DNA from: Janthinobacterium lividum
GTDB taxonomy: Bacteria > Pseudomonadota > Gammaproteobacteria > Burkholderiales > Burkholderiaceae_D
Direction of reading: 5' to 3'
Length of the DNA stretch: 64,000 nt
NCBI RefSeq assembly: GCF_034424625.1
Contig: NZ_CP139976.1
Span: forward strand, 2,542,001 to 2,606,000
The stretch's first letter is position 1; every line of letters begins with the position of its first letter. The translations under genes and the position numbers were made by a program. This document shows positions 7,114-16,105 of the stretch, in pieces. The notes under the pieces were generated by a model. That model saw nothing but the letters and a program-made list of their open reading frames with translations, did not search any database and was not told where the DNA came from.

Positions 7114-8007
7114 ATGACTCTGCAGTTCCCTCAGCGAACGGCGCCTTGCGCGCCATCCACGCTCCGCATTTCACGCAAGCCCCCCGTTTCCCTGTTCGTC
7201 CTGACATTTTCGTGCCTGCTGTTCACGGCGCCCGTCATGGCGGCTGCGCCTGCCAGCAGCAGTGTCATGCTGGAAGAGCTGACCAGCACGGAGTTGCGCA
7301 GCCGTATCGACCACGGCGCCACGACCGTGCTGGTGCCGATTGGCGGCGTCGAGCAGAGCGGGCCGTATATCGCGCTGGGCAAGCACAATGTGCGCGCCGG
7401 CCTGCTGGCGCGGCAGATTGCGCAAAAGCTGGGCAATACCATCGTCGCGCCCGTCGTCTGCTACGTGCCGGAAGGCGCGGTTTCTCCGCCGGCCGGCCAC
7501 ATGCGCTTTGCCGGCACGATCTCGATTCCGCCTGCCGCCTTCGAAGCCGTGCTGGAAGGGGCGGCCGCCAGCCTGCGCCAGCATGGTTTCCGCGACATCA
7601 TCTTTCTCGGCGACCATGGCGGCTATCAAAAAAATGAGCAAAACGTGGCCAACAAACTCAACCGCGCCTGGGGCAAGGCTTCCGCCGGCAAGGATGCGCG
7701 CGCTTACGCCTTGCTCGACTACTATGACATCACGCAATCGGCCTATATTGCCGAGTTACAGAAACGCGGCCACAGCAGCGCCGAGATCGGCCTGCACGCA
7801 GGCTTGGCGGACGCAGCCTTGATGCTGGCGACGGACCCGTCGCTGGTGCGCAGCGACGCCATGGCCCACGGACCCAAGCCCGGCGTGGCGGACGGCGTGC
7901 GCGGTGACGCGACGCGCGCCACGGCTGAACTGGGCCAGATCGGTGTCAAGCTGCAGGTGGATACCTCGGTGGCTGCCATCAAACAGCTGCTGAAACGTAA
8001 TAAATAA
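7114..8007 (+). CDS. Exported creatininase-like protein with altered metal-site motifs
   Basis: A 297-residue protein with a signal peptide (hydrophobic core SLFVLTFSCLLFTAPVMA) followed by a creatininase-fold domain. Creatininase-type enzymes are usually cytoplasmic metal-dependent amidohydrolases. The usual EQHGPH-x-D ligand motif reads EQSGPYIALGKHN, GHGGN reads DHGGY, and HAGE-TS reads HAGLADA, so most expected ligands except the first Glu and one His are replaced. It lies 55 bases before a beta-propeller gene, probably in one operon. It may bind a different metal or be non-catalytic. The ATG at 7114 has GGAAAG upstream. Confidence 0.78.
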   Translation: MTLQFPQRTAPCAPSTLRISRKPPVSLFVLTFSCLLFTAPVMAAAPASSSVMLEELTSTELRSRIDHGATTVLVPIGGVEQSGPYIALGKHNVRAGLLARQIAQKLGNTIVAPVVCYVPEGAVSPPAGHMRFAGTISIPPAAFEAVLEGAAASLRQHGFRDIIFLGDHGGYQKNEQNVANKLNRAWGKASAGKDARAYALLDYYDITQSAYIAELQKRGHSSAEIGLHAGLADAALMLATDPSLVRSDAMAHGPKPGVADGVRGDATRATAELGQIGVKLQVDTSVAAIKQLLKRNK

Positions 8008-8062
8008 CTTCCGCTGGAAGTGCTGAACTTCCGGCTTTTGCAACGAAACGACGCGAAATCAC

Positions 8063-9334
8063 ATGAAAAAATCTCAACGACGCACCATCGTCACCTTGTC
8101 CGCCCTGGCTGCCGCACTGGCCGGCCTGGCCGTGGCCAGCCAGGTCACCGGCGCCAGCACAGCGGCTCCAGCCGCCGTCGCACCGGCCGCCGCCTATTCG
8201 CCGCTGCCGGGCATGCCGCCGCTGGTGGATCCGAAAAACGTGTACGGCAGCATCGCCAGCAGCAATATGAGCCCCGTCGTCAAGGATCATTTGCGCCGTG
8301 TCTACGTGCCCAACCTGCGCTCGAACGATGTCTACGTGATCGACCAGGAGACCCTGAAAGTGGTCGACAAGTTCAAGGTCGGCAGCGGCCCGCAGCACGT
8401 GGTGCCGTCGTGGGACTTGCGCACCCTGTGGGTGGCGAACAATGCCGAGCGCACGGACAAGGGCAGTTTGACGCCTATCGACCCTTTGAGCGGCAAGCCG
8501 GGCAAGGAAGTGCCCGTCGATGATCCCTACAATATGTATTACACGCCGGACGGCAAATCGGCCATCGTCGTGGCCGAAGCGCGCCACCGCCTCGATTTCC
8601 GCGATCCGAAGACCATGGCGGTGCAGTATTCGATCGACACGCCCCAGTGCGGCGGCATCAACCATGCCGATTTCTCCAATGACGGCCGCTACGCCATGTT
8701 CACCTGCGAGTTCGACGGCACCATCGCCAAGATCGACCTGGTGGGCCGCAAGGTCGACGGCTACCTGAAATTGCAGATGCCGGCCAAGCGCTTTGCCGAA
8801 TCCGGCCCCGTGGGCGGCCCGGCAAATGAAATCTGCAGCGTCAAGAAGGGCATGCCGCAAGACATACGCATCTCGCCGGATGGCAAGAAATTCTATATCG
8901 CCGACATGGACGCCGACGGCGTGCACATCGTCGATGGCGCCACCCTGAAGGAAATCGGCTTCATCCAGACGGGCGTGGGCGCGCATGGCTTGTACCCTAG
9001 CCGCGATGGCAAGAAATTGTACGTGGCCAACCGTGGCACGCACCGCATCCACGGCAAGCCCAAGGGCAAGGGCAGCGTGAGCGTGATCGATTTCGCCACG
9101 GAAAAAGTCGTGTCGAACTGGCCGATACCTGGCGGCGGCAGCCCCGACATGGGCAATGTGTCCGCCGATGGCAAGTACCTGTGGCTGTCCGGCCGTTTCG
9201 ACGACGTGGTCTACCGTATCGATACGAACAGCGGCGACGTTGCCAAGGTCAAAGTTGGCCAGGAACCGCACGGCTTGACCGTATGGCCGCAGCCGGGCCG
9301 CTATTCGCTGGGCCACACGGGCAACCTGCGCTAG
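8063..9334 (+). CDS. Exported YVTN/YncE-type beta-propeller protein
   Basis: A 423-residue protein with an N-terminal signal peptide and an Ala/Pro-rich linker to about residue 50. The rest is a beta-propeller of repeated blades such as RRVYVPNLRSNDVYVIDQET, DGKKFYIADMDADGVHIVD and DGKKLYVANRGTHRIHG. Each blade carries the YV-x-N-x-x-SNDV type signature. The fold binds partners or small ligands in the periplasm, and relatives accompany redox enzymes and secretion factors. The immediate upstream gene encodes the exported creatininase-like protein, so the two probably work together. No catalytic residues are apparent. Confidence 0.85.
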   Translation: MKKSQRRTIVTLSALAAALAGLAVASQVTGASTAAPAAVAPAAAYSPLPGMPPLVDPKNVYGSIASSNMSPVVKDHLRRVYVPNLRSNDVYVIDQETLKVVDKFKVGSGPQHVVPSWDLRTLWVANNAERTDKGSLTPIDPLSGKPGKEVPVDDPYNMYYTPDGKSAIVVAEARHRLDFRDPKTMAVQYSIDTPQCGGINHADFSNDGRYAMFTCEFDGTIAKIDLVGRKVDGYLKLQMPAKRFAESGPVGGPANEICSVKKGMPQDIRISPDGKKFYIADMDADGVHIVDGATLKEIGFIQTGVGAHGLYPSRDGKKLYVANRGTHRIHGKPKGKGSVSVIDFATEKVVSNWPIPGGGSPDMGNVSADGKYLWLSGRFDDVVYRIDTNSGDVAKVKVGQEPHGLTVWPQPGRYSLGHTGNLR

Positions 9335-9442
9335 GCTGGCGCATGGCGTTTCCTGAGCAGCCGGATTCGCAGTTGTGGTTGCTTAAAAGGCAATGTTGGC
9401 GCATACTGTACTTCCATTTCACTATCGCCAGGGAGCGCCATC

Positions 9443-9814
9443 ATGATTCTTGATCACATCGGTTTGAATGTCAGCGATGCACAGGCCAGCAAGGCCTTCT
9501 TTTCGGCCGCCCTGGCGCCCCTGGGCGTCGCGGTGGTGATGGAAGAGCAGGGTTGGGTCGGCCTGGGCAAGGATGGCAAGCCCGATTTCTGGTTCGGCGT
9601 GGGCGGCACGCCGCATGCCGGCATGCATCTCGCCTTCGCGGCGGACAACCGTGCCCAGGTGGACGCCTTTTACAAGGCCGCGCTGGAAGCGGGCGGCAAG
9701 GATAACGGCGCGCCAGGCATCCGCGCCCTGTATCACCCGAATTACTATGGCGCTTTCGTGCTGGGGCCGGACGGTCACAATGTCGAAGCAGTCTGCCACC
9801 ATCCCGAGCCCTGA
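9443..9814 (+). CDS. VOC family (glyoxalase/bleomycin-resistance fold) protein
   Basis: A 123-residue protein with the paired beta-alpha-beta-beta-beta modules of the vicinal oxygen chelate fold, starting MILDHIGLNVSDAQASKAFF and ending YGAFVLGPDGHNVEAVCH. His5 of the first strand and the Glu near the end are candidate metal ligands. Members act as glyoxalases, isomerases, dioxygenases or drug-binding proteins; the substrate here is not evident. GGGAGCG lies just before the ATG. A similar but distinct small VOC protein is at 55470-55862. Confidence 0.88.
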   Translation: MILDHIGLNVSDAQASKAFFSAALAPLGVAVVMEEQGWVGLGKDGKPDFWFGVGGTPHAGMHLAFAADNRAQVDAFYKAALEAGGKDNGAPGIRALYHPNYYGAFVLGPDGHNVEAVCHHPEP

Positions 9815-9840
9815 CACCGTTATTTCCTGAAGAGAGCAGC

Positions 9841-10176
9841 ATGAAGCACAGCGCCACCCTGTTTGCCGACGATGCCGGCCGCTATGCCTACGTCAAGGCG
9901 GGTTTTTCCTGGCCGGCCCTGTTCCTGGGCTCGTTCTGGGCCGTCGCCAAGCGCCGCTGGTGGCTGCTGCTGCTCATGCTGGCGATGGATGCGTGCCTGT
10001 GGTTTGGCAGCCATCTGGCCACCGAACTGCGCATCGGCCCGATGATGCTGCTGATGGCCGTCTCGGAGCTCAGTTACCTGCTGGCGCGCGGCTGGTATGG
10101 CAATCGCTGGCTGGAAGCGTCGCTGCGCAGCCATGGCTACAAGCCCGTCGTGCCGGGCGCGGGCGCCGCTTGTTGA
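9841..10176 (+). CDS. DUF2628 domain membrane protein
   Basis: A 111-residue protein with two or three membrane segments. The N-terminal YVKAGFSWPALFLGSFWAVAKRRWW pattern is the hallmark of DUF2628: an F-W-P-A-F turn before a tryptophan-rich helix. The tail ends in a cytoplasmic-looking GYKP stretch. The function of this inner-membrane family is not known. GAGAGCAGC precedes the ATG. It lies 26 bases after the VOC gene and may share its transcript. Confidence 0.8.
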   Translation: MKHSATLFADDAGRYAYVKAGFSWPALFLGSFWAVAKRRWWLLLLMLAMDACLWFGSHLATELRIGPMMLLMAVSELSYLLARGWYGNRWLEASLRSHGYKPVVPGAGAAC

Positions 10177-10456
10177 GCTTGCCTGGCACAGATTTTCCTT
10201 CCCGTCACTGACGTTTGCCAAAGGCAAGCCGTCCAGCCAAAACTTTCTGCGCAGCCTAGCGCACCTTTGATCCAGATCATCCCTCGCCAGCGGTGCTCAC
10301 GTAGCCTTGGGACTCGCGTTGCAAAGCATCTTCCCACCAATCGGATATGTTTTTTCGCGTTTCGTGGCGTAGCCTGGCCGTTTGCCTCACCGTTCGACTG
10401 CCGGTGGTGTCGCCATTTGTTTGTGTCCACCCAACCGCTATTTAATGAGGAACTCC

Positions 10457-11098
10457 ATGTATCCATATTCCCGTAGTGTTACCCCTGCCGCCAAAAACCA
10501 CCTGGAAGCCCAGCTGGCTTTCTTTAATGGACTGTCGAAGTCGCTGTTCCAGTCGGTGCAGCACTTCAGTGACCTGAACATGCAGCTGGCCCAAGGCTTG
10601 CTGGAAGAAACCACGGTCACCAGCCAGAACCTGCTGACGGTCGAGCGCGCTGAAGATGTGTTCCAGGTGGCTGCCGCCTCGGGCCAACCTGCCGCCGAGC
10701 AACTGCGCAAATACCAGCAACAGGTAGCGCGCCTGGCAGCCGATACGCAAGTCGAGCTGGCCAACGTGGCAGAGCGGCATGTGAATGAAACGAGCCGTAC
10801 TGCCAAGGCCCTGGCCGAAGAAGTGGCCCGCACGGCGTCGGAAGAAACGGAGAAAAACGTGCGCAAACAGCAGGAAGCCATGCAGCGCATCGCCGAACCG
10901 TTCCAGGCCTATCATCAGAACGGTGCCAACCGCGAGCAGCAACGCGGCGCGCAAAGCCGTGACGGCCAAAGCCTGCAAAGCGGCAGCCATCAGGGCAGCC
11001 AGCAGTCGGCCGGCAGCGAAAGCTCGGCCAGCGGCAGCGTCTCGCAAGCGGGCTCCGCTCAAAGCAAAAGCAGCAGCAGCGCCAGCCGTAAAGAGTAA
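10457..11098 (+). CDS. phaP: Phasin family protein (polyhydroxyalkanoate granule-associated)
   Basis: A 213-residue, largely helical protein. Phasins coat polyhydroxyalkanoate granules and control their number and size. The domain covers about residues 10-120 (AAKNHLEAQLAFFNGLSKSL, then amphipathic helices with HFSDLNMQLAQGLLEET). It is followed by a low-complexity Ser/Gln/Ala-rich tail ending in Lys-rich residues. GAGGAA lies just upstream of the ATG at 10457; another ATG at 10445 is less well placed. A long leader of 280 bases without genes precedes it. No PHA synthase is in this window. Confidence 0.88.
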   Translation: MYPYSRSVTPAAKNHLEAQLAFFNGLSKSLFQSVQHFSDLNMQLAQGLLEETTVTSQNLLTVERAEDVFQVAAASGQPAAEQLRKYQQQVARLAADTQVELANVAERHVNETSRTAKALAEEVARTASEETEKNVRKQQEAMQRIAEPFQAYHQNGANREQQRGAQSRDGQSLQSGSHQGSQQSAGSESSASGSVSQAGSAQSKSSSSASRKE

Positions 11099-11193
11099 GC
11101 GGGCCGCTGCAGTCAACTGAATCCGCATTCGGGGGCCGAGCCTTGAGGTGCGGCTGGTTGACACGTAGCGTTGCGCGCAGTGGCCAGGCAGAG

Positions 11194-11221
11194 CGCCCGT
11201 CCCTCAGGGGGCGGGCGTTTT
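11194..11221 (+). terminator. Terminator of the phasin gene
   Basis: CGCCCGTCCC and GGGGCGGGCG pair in a 10-bp stem (one G-U) around a 4-base TCAG loop, followed by TTTT. The loop bases contain the reverse complement of the stop codon of the convergent esterase gene, so both transcription units end within this hairpin. Confidence 0.8.
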
Positions 11222-12235
11222 GTCGTGGACGCGCGCCGCGGCTACTTGCGTGGCGGTGCCCTGCGCCATTGCCGGCTGCTGCGGCGTGGCCGGAGGCGTT
11301 GGCCTGGTGTCTTGCGGCGTGCCTCCGTTGTTTGCCGTGTTGTCCGCCGCATGGTCTGTCTTGCTGTTGGCGTCGATAAAGGCGCTCACGGCGTCGAGCG
11401 TGGGCGCCAGCATGCGCAAGGGGCTGGCCAGAGAGGCGACCAGGGTGGTATGGCTGACCTTGTCGAAATACGTTTCCGTCACGGGCCTGGCAAGCGCCCG
11501 CAAGGCCCTGGCCAGGCCACCCGTGTTGCGTTGCGGATCGACCAGCTTATCCTTGCCGGGCGCCGGTGCGATCAGCAGGGCGGGCGGCGCTTCGGCAGTC
11601 ACGTGATGGATGGGCTGCGAAGCGGCGGGCGTGTCCGGGTAAAAGAAAACGGGGCGGGTGATGGTGTTTTCTATTGGCAGGAAATCATAGGGGCCGGCCA
11701 GGCCGATCCAGCCCCGCAAGTCGTGCGGACGCATGCCGTGGCGCGCCAGCAGACTGGCGTCGAGCGCTAACATCGCCGCATTGTAGGCGCCGGCGCTATG
11801 GCCCATGACGAACAGCCGCGCCGGGTCGCCGCCATGACGGCTGGACTCCATCGCGGCCCATGCCACGGCGCGGGCCGCATCCTGCAAGATTTCGGGATAG
11901 TGCACGTCCGGATACAGCCGGTAGTCGGCGATCACGGCCAGATAGCCGCGCGCCGCGAGCGCGTGACCAACGAAGGCATAGTCGGCGCGCTCGCCCGTTG
12001 TCCAGTTGCCGCCGTAAAAGAACACCACCACGGGCACGGGCCCCGTGCGGGTCCTGGGGGCGTAGACATCGAGCTTTTGCCGTGGCAGAGGGCCGTAGGC
12101 CAGGCCGCGCGTCACTTGCGAGGCGTTGCCGGACGACAAGGCATTGATGGCTATCAAGGGCGAGCAGGCGGCCAGGCCGACAGCCAGCGGGATGGCCCCC
12201 AGCAAACCGAGCAGGGTGGTGCGCAGGATCGTCAT
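11204..12235 (-). CDS. Alpha/beta hydrolase lipoprotein (carboxylesterase-like)
   Basis: A 343-residue protein with a lipoprotein signal (VGLAAC lipobox near residue 20), so it is probably anchored in the outer membrane or facing the periplasm. The hydrolase domain shows the oxyanion segment VVVFFYGGNWTTG and the nucleophile elbow GHSAGAYNA, followed by late catalytic residues around SHTTL. This resembles the BD-FAE/esterase-lipase group acting on acyl esters. A Thr/Pro-rich C-terminal tail of about 45 residues is low-complexity. AGGAG precedes the ATG at 12235. It converges on the phasin gene. Confidence 0.85.
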   Translation of the reverse strand: MTILRTTLLGLLGAIPLAVGLAACSPLIAINALSSGNASQVTRGLAYGPLPRQKLDVYAPRTRTGPVPVVVFFYGGNWTTGERADYAFVGHALAARGYLAVIADYRLYPDVHYPEILQDAARAVAWAAMESSRHGGDPARLFVMGHSAGAYNAAMLALDASLLARHGMRPHDLRGWIGLAGPYDFLPIENTITRPVFFYPDTPAASQPIHHVTAEAPPALLIAPAPGKDKLVDPQRNTGGLARALRALARPVTETYFDKVSHTTLVASLASPLRMLAPTLDAVSAFIDANSKTDHAADNTANNGGTPQDTRPTPPATPQQPAMAQGTATQVAAARVHDKTPAP

Positions 12236-12340
12236 GCTTGCTCCTGATGGTGATGGCTGATGCTTGCAGTGTAGGCCAGGCAAGGCAGGGCGCACACGGA
12301 GAAGTTGCTGTCTGGCATAGATAAATGTTGCATGCGTCAA

Positions 12341-13231
12341 TTAGTCCTGTAACAGCCATTTGCGCGCCGTGGCGATGACGGCGTCCGACAGGGTGCGCGT
12401 GAGGGGCGTCTGGATATCCCAGGCATGCCAGGTCAGGGGCACATCGAGCGCCTGACCGGCCGCCACGTCGACCAGCCTGCCGGCGGCCAGCGCCGTTTCC
12501 GCCTGCAGCAAGGGCACCATGCCATAAGCATAGCCCGCTTCGATGAAGCGCACGAAGTCGCGCGCCGAACCGAGCACATGGTGCGGATAGCGGCCCGTGT
12601 AGCCGAGGCGGTGCTGCAGGTAGCGCTCGTGCAGGGCATCCTTGCTGCCAAACGTGATGGCCGGCGCCTGGCTGACGGCTTCCACCGTAAAACCATGGGG
12701 AAACCATTGCTGCGCGAACGCGGGCGAGGCTACGCACAGGTAGCGCATGCCGCCCAGCGGCGTGGCCGTGGTGCCGGCCACCAGGTCGTTGGCACTGGTG
12801 ACGCAGGCAAACACGCGCCCTTCGCGCAGCTGGCTCAGGGTGTGGTCCTGATCGTCGAGGCGGATATCGAGCAGGCACGACGGCGGCGACAGCAGCGGTC
12901 CCAGCGCTTCCGGGATCCAGGTGGCGGCGCTGTCGGCGTTGACGGCGATGGCCAGTTCCGGCAAATGCGTGGTGGGGCCGGGCTGGGCGTCGAGCGCCGC
13001 TTCGAGCAGCTTGACTTGCCGGTAATGGGCGATCAGGCGTTGGCCCGCTTCCGTGGGCAGGGGCGGGTGGCTGCGGATGATCAGCAGGGTGCCTTCGAGG
13101 TTTTCCAGGGTGCGGATGCGCTGCGACACGGCCGGTTGGCTGATCGCCAGCGCCTGCGCGGCCTTTTCAAAGCTTCCCAGGCCGATCACGGCGTCGAGGG
13201 CGGCCAATCCACGGTAATCGACGACGCGCAT
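12341..13231 (-). CDS. argP: LysR family regulator ArgP (IciA)
   Basis: A 296-residue LysR-type protein with the N-terminal helix-turn-helix (DAVIGLGSFEKAAQALAISQ, then PAVSQRIRTLE) and a periplasmic-binding-like effector domain. ArgP senses lysine/arginine and activates the exporter argO. The assignment rests on the AVSQRI-type helix and on its divergent partner, a LysE/ArgO exporter 202 bases away, which is the conserved arrangement. AGAGAAAC precedes the ATG. Confidence 0.88.
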   Translation of the reverse strand: MRVVDYRGLAALDAVIGLGSFEKAAQALAISQPAVSQRIRTLENLEGTLLIIRSHPPLPTEAGQRLIAHYRQVKLLEAALDAQPGPTTHLPELAIAVNADSAATWIPEALGPLLSPPSCLLDIRLDDQDHTLSQLREGRVFACVTSANDLVAGTTATPLGGMRYLCVASPAFAQQWFPHGFTVEAVSQAPAITFGSKDALHERYLQHRLGYTGRYPHHVLGSARDFVRFIEAGYAYGMVPLLQAETALAAGRLVDVAAGQALDVPLTWHAWDIQTPLTRTLSDAVIATARKWLLQD

Positions 13232-13433
13232 AAGTTTCTCTTATATATGGTTAGAATCATTCATTATACTTATATTTACTTTTTCTTTACACTGTTGAAA
13301 TAGGGTAACAACTCCACTCTCCCGCGCGGTCCTGCTGGTACCGCTACACCCTCCACCTACCTTTGATGACTTTGCCGTTGCCGGCAGAGCGTGGGCGGCC
13401 GTGCGCGTGATGGAAAGCAATAAAGGAATCGAT
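13232..13433. promoter_or_regulatory. argP-argO divergent control region
   Basis: A 202-base spacer with an AT-rich core at about 13240-13310 (TTATATATGG, then CATTATACTTATATTTACTT) between divergent argP and argO. The ArgP binding site and both promoters should lie here. LysR sites have a T-N11-A core, but several overlap and none can be singled out by eye. Confidence 0.55.
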
Positions 13434-14039
13434 ATGGACAGCGCAATCTTCTTGAAAGGCATGGGGCTCGGAGCGAGCCTGATCGTGGCCATCGGCACGC
13501 AAAACGCTTTCTTGCTCAAGCAGGGCTTGAAGCGCCATTACGTGCTCACCTGCATTCTGGTCTGCCTGGTGTGCGACGCCATCCTGATCACGGCCGGCGT
13601 GGCCGGCATGGGCACATTCATTGCCGACAATCCCAATTTCCTGCTGTGGGCCAAGGCCGGCGGCGCCACCTTCCTGATCGCGTATGGCTTGCGTGCCGCC
13701 AAGTCGGCCTGGCGCCCAACGGCCCTGACGGTGTCGGCCGCCAAGTCGCCCGAAGGCTACTGGGCCGTGATCGGCGCGGCACTGGCGTTCAGCCTGCTGA
13801 ACCCGCACGCCTTCCTCGATACGGTCATCCTGCTCGGCTCGATCGGCGGCCAGCATGAAGGCGTGGGACGCTTCTACTTCGCCGGCGGCGCCATCATGGC
13901 TTCGGCCCTGTGGTTCTTCCTGCTGGGCTTTGGCGCCCGCTACCTGGCGCCCGTGTTTGCCAAGCCCATGGCCTGGCGCGTGCTCGACGGCATCATCGCT
14001 CTCGTCATGTGGGCCATCGCCGCCTCGCTGTTCCTGTAA
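13434..14039 (+). CDS. argO: LysE/ArgO family amino acid exporter
   Basis: A 201-residue integral membrane protein of the LysE family that exports basic amino acids, probably arginine and lysine. It has six predicted helices, and the N-terminal GLGASLIVAIGTQNAFLLKQGL is the diagnostic start of this family. AAGGA precedes the ATG at 13434; longer frames upstream lack a ribosome site. Regulated by the divergent ArgP. Its stop is 4 bases from the stop of the convergent aldehyde dehydrogenase. Confidence 0.9.
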   Translation: MDSAIFLKGMGLGASLIVAIGTQNAFLLKQGLKRHYVLTCILVCLVCDAILITAGVAGMGTFIADNPNFLLWAKAGGATFLIAYGLRAAKSAWRPTALTVSAAKSPEGYWAVIGAALAFSLLNPHAFLDTVILLGSIGGQHEGVGRFYFAGGAIMASALWFFLLGFGARYLAPVFAKPMAWRVLDGIIALVMWAIAASLFL

Positions 14040-14043
14040 AGCC

Positions 14044-15474
14044 TCAACGCGTCAGGAAGGCCAGCACGCGGCTGGCCAGCTTGCCATACGGTGGCCACAG
14101 CAGTTTCAGCACACTGTAGCGGGCCTGGTAAAACACGGGCCGCAGCTTGCTGAAGGTGTGGAAACCTTCCACGCCATGGTAGTGGCCCATGCCCGATTCT
14201 CCCACGCCCCCGAAGGGCAGATCGTGCTGGCCCACGTGGAAGAGGGCGTCGTTGACGGACACGCCGCCCGACATCACGCGGTCGATCAGCAGCTGCACCG
14301 TGTCTGCCTGCTTGCTGAACGGATAGATGGCCAACGGGCGCGGACCCGCGTTGATGCTGTCGATCACGGTGTCAAGGTTCGCATAGCCGCGCAGCGGCAG
14401 GATGGGACCGAAGATTTCCCGCGTCAGCAACAGGCAATCTTCGGGCGCGTCGAGCACGATGTGCGGCGCGATCTTGCGCGTGACCCGGTCGTACGCTGGG
14501 CCCGGCAACAGCGAAATCACTTGCGCGCCCCGTTCCCGCGCCTCGTCGAGCGCCAGCAGCAGGCGCTCAAAGGCGGCCTCGTCGATGATGGAGGTGTAGT
14601 CGGGCGTGTCCAGCCGCGGGTAGCGCGTGGGCACGATGTCGCGCGCATGCGCGACGAAGGCGGCGATGCTGGCTTCGGGCAGCCAGGCGTGGTCGACGCT
14701 GGTGCAGATTTGCCCCGCGTTCAGGTACTTGACGAACAGGATGCGCTCGGCTGCCGTGCGCACGTCGAAATCGGCGCAGACGATGGCCGGCGCCTTGCCG
14801 CCCAGCTCCAGGGTGACGGGGCATAGATTGCGCGCGGCCGCCGCCATGACGGCGCGGCCCGTCTGGCCGGAACCCGTAAACAGCAGGTGGTCGAACGGCA
14901 ATTGTGAAAATTCCATACCCACGCCGCCCGTCTCGTCAAAAAACTGCAGCTTTTCTGGCGGAAAGTAGGCGGGCATGGTGTCGATCAGCAGCCGCGCCAG
15001 GTGGCGCGAGTTTTCGCTCATCTTGACCATGGCGCGGTTGCCGGCGGCGAAAATATAGGTCAAGGGCACCAGGCTCAGGTTCACGGGAAAATTCCACGGC
15101 ACGATGACGCCCACCACGCCCAGCGGCTGGGGCATCACGCGGTTGCGGGCGCCAGGAAAGCTGCGCCAGTCCACGCCGCGGCGCTGCGGCCGCATCCATT
15201 TTTTCAAGTGTTTTAATACATGGGCTATGCCGTCGATGGTGGGAAAAATCTCAGCCAGCAAGGTTTCGTGCCGGGAGCGGTTGCCATAATCGGCACTGAT
15301 CGCTTCGCATAGCGCATCTTTATGCTCGCGGATAAAGCGCTGCAGAGTCTGCAGGTCGCGTTGGCGCTCGGGCAGGGTCGGCACGGGGTGGGCCAGGCAG
15401 GCCGCGCGCTGCAAGCGCAGGGCGGTAGCCAGCTTGGTGTTCTTCAATTCCATGTTTTCTGCGACATCAGGCAT
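14044..15474 (-). CDS. Coniferyl aldehyde dehydrogenase family protein
   Basis: A 476-residue NAD(P)-dependent aldehyde dehydrogenase of the coniferyl/fatty aldehyde class, which oxidises aromatic or long aliphatic aldehydes to acids. Visible landmarks are the early PLGVVGVIVPWNFPVNLS segment, the GSGQTGRAVM cofactor loop, the general-base Glu in LELGGKAP and the catalytic Cys in GQICTS. The C-terminus shows a hydrophobic tail (SVLKLLWPPYGKL) that could touch the membrane, as in class 3 enzymes. AAGGAA precedes the ATG at 15474. No other aromatic-degradation gene is adjacent. Confidence 0.87.
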   Translation of the reverse strand: MPDVAENMELKNTKLATALRLQRAACLAHPVPTLPERQRDLQTLQRFIREHKDALCEAISADYGNRSRHETLLAEIFPTIDGIAHVLKHLKKWMRPQRRGVDWRSFPGARNRVMPQPLGVVGVIVPWNFPVNLSLVPLTYIFAAGNRAMVKMSENSRHLARLLIDTMPAYFPPEKLQFFDETGGVGMEFSQLPFDHLLFTGSGQTGRAVMAAAARNLCPVTLELGGKAPAIVCADFDVRTAAERILFVKYLNAGQICTSVDHAWLPEASIAAFVAHARDIVPTRYPRLDTPDYTSIIDEAAFERLLLALDEARERGAQVISLLPGPAYDRVTRKIAPHIVLDAPEDCLLLTREIFGPILPLRGYANLDTVIDSINAGPRPLAIYPFSKQADTVQLLIDRVMSGGVSVNDALFHVGQHDLPFGGVGESGMGHYHGVEGFHTFSKLRPVFYQARYSVLKLLWPPYGKLASRVLAFLTR

Positions 15475-15621
15475 TGTTTTCCTTGGCCGGCCCGGCAATG
15501 TGCGCGCCGTTCCAGCACACTATAGTGGACTCTGCGGATAAGTGCCGCCAGCGTGCCGGCGGCGTTGTACGATACACCGTAAAATGTCCATCAACTTGAC
15601 ACTACGCTTTCCTGGAATGCC

Positions 15622-16074
15622 ATGACCTCGACCCCGCCAGACTCCCTGCACATCGTGTGCCCCCATTGCGACGCCGTCAACCGCCTGCCGGCAGCCCGCC
15701 TGATTGAGCAGCCCACGTGCGGCAAGTGCCAGAAGGATTTATTTACGGGCCAGCCCGTGGACCTGGCCAGTGCCCGTTTCCTCAAGCATATCGAACGCAG
15801 CGACATTCCCGTGCTGGTCGACTTCTGGGCGCCGTGGTGCGGTCCCTGCCGCAGCATGGCGCCATTCTATGTGCAGGCCGCCAAGACCCTGGAACCCGCA
15901 TTTCGCATCGTCAAGGTGAATACGGAAGCGTCGCCGGACCTGGGCAGCCGTTTCAATATCCGCAGCATTCCCACCCTGGCCCTGTTTATGCGTGGCGTGG
16001 AAGTGGCGCGCCAGCCCGGTGCCATCGATGCGAATGCTATCATCGCCTGGGCGCGGGACAAAGCCCGCCTTTGA
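15622..16074 (+). CDS. trxC: Thioredoxin 2 (TrxC)
   Basis: A 150-residue cytoplasmic thiol-disulfide oxidoreductase. An N-terminal zinc finger is formed by CPHC (residues 13-16) and CGKC (33-36), the feature that separates thioredoxin 2 from thioredoxin 1. The catalytic WCGPC lies at 72-76 in a normal thioredoxin fold, with the cis-proline in IPTLALF. TrxC is typically induced by oxidative stress under OxyR. The gene stands alone; the MarR gene starts 68 bases after its stop. Confidence 0.93.
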   Translation: MTSTPPDSLHIVCPHCDAVNRLPAARLIEQPTCGKCQKDLFTGQPVDLASARFLKHIERSDIPVLVDFWAPWCGPCRSMAPFYVQAAKTLEPAFRIVKVNTEASPDLGSRFNIRSIPTLALFMRGVEVARQPGAIDANAIIAWARDKARL

Positions 16075-16105
16075 GCCGGCAGGAAAACCATCGCAGGTTT
16101 TCCAT

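Noticed and set aside
11796..12878. Minus-strand frame spanning the esterase and argP genes in another frame
   Set aside because: It is Arg/Ala/Pro-rich shadow sequence overlapping two well-supported genes on the same strand.
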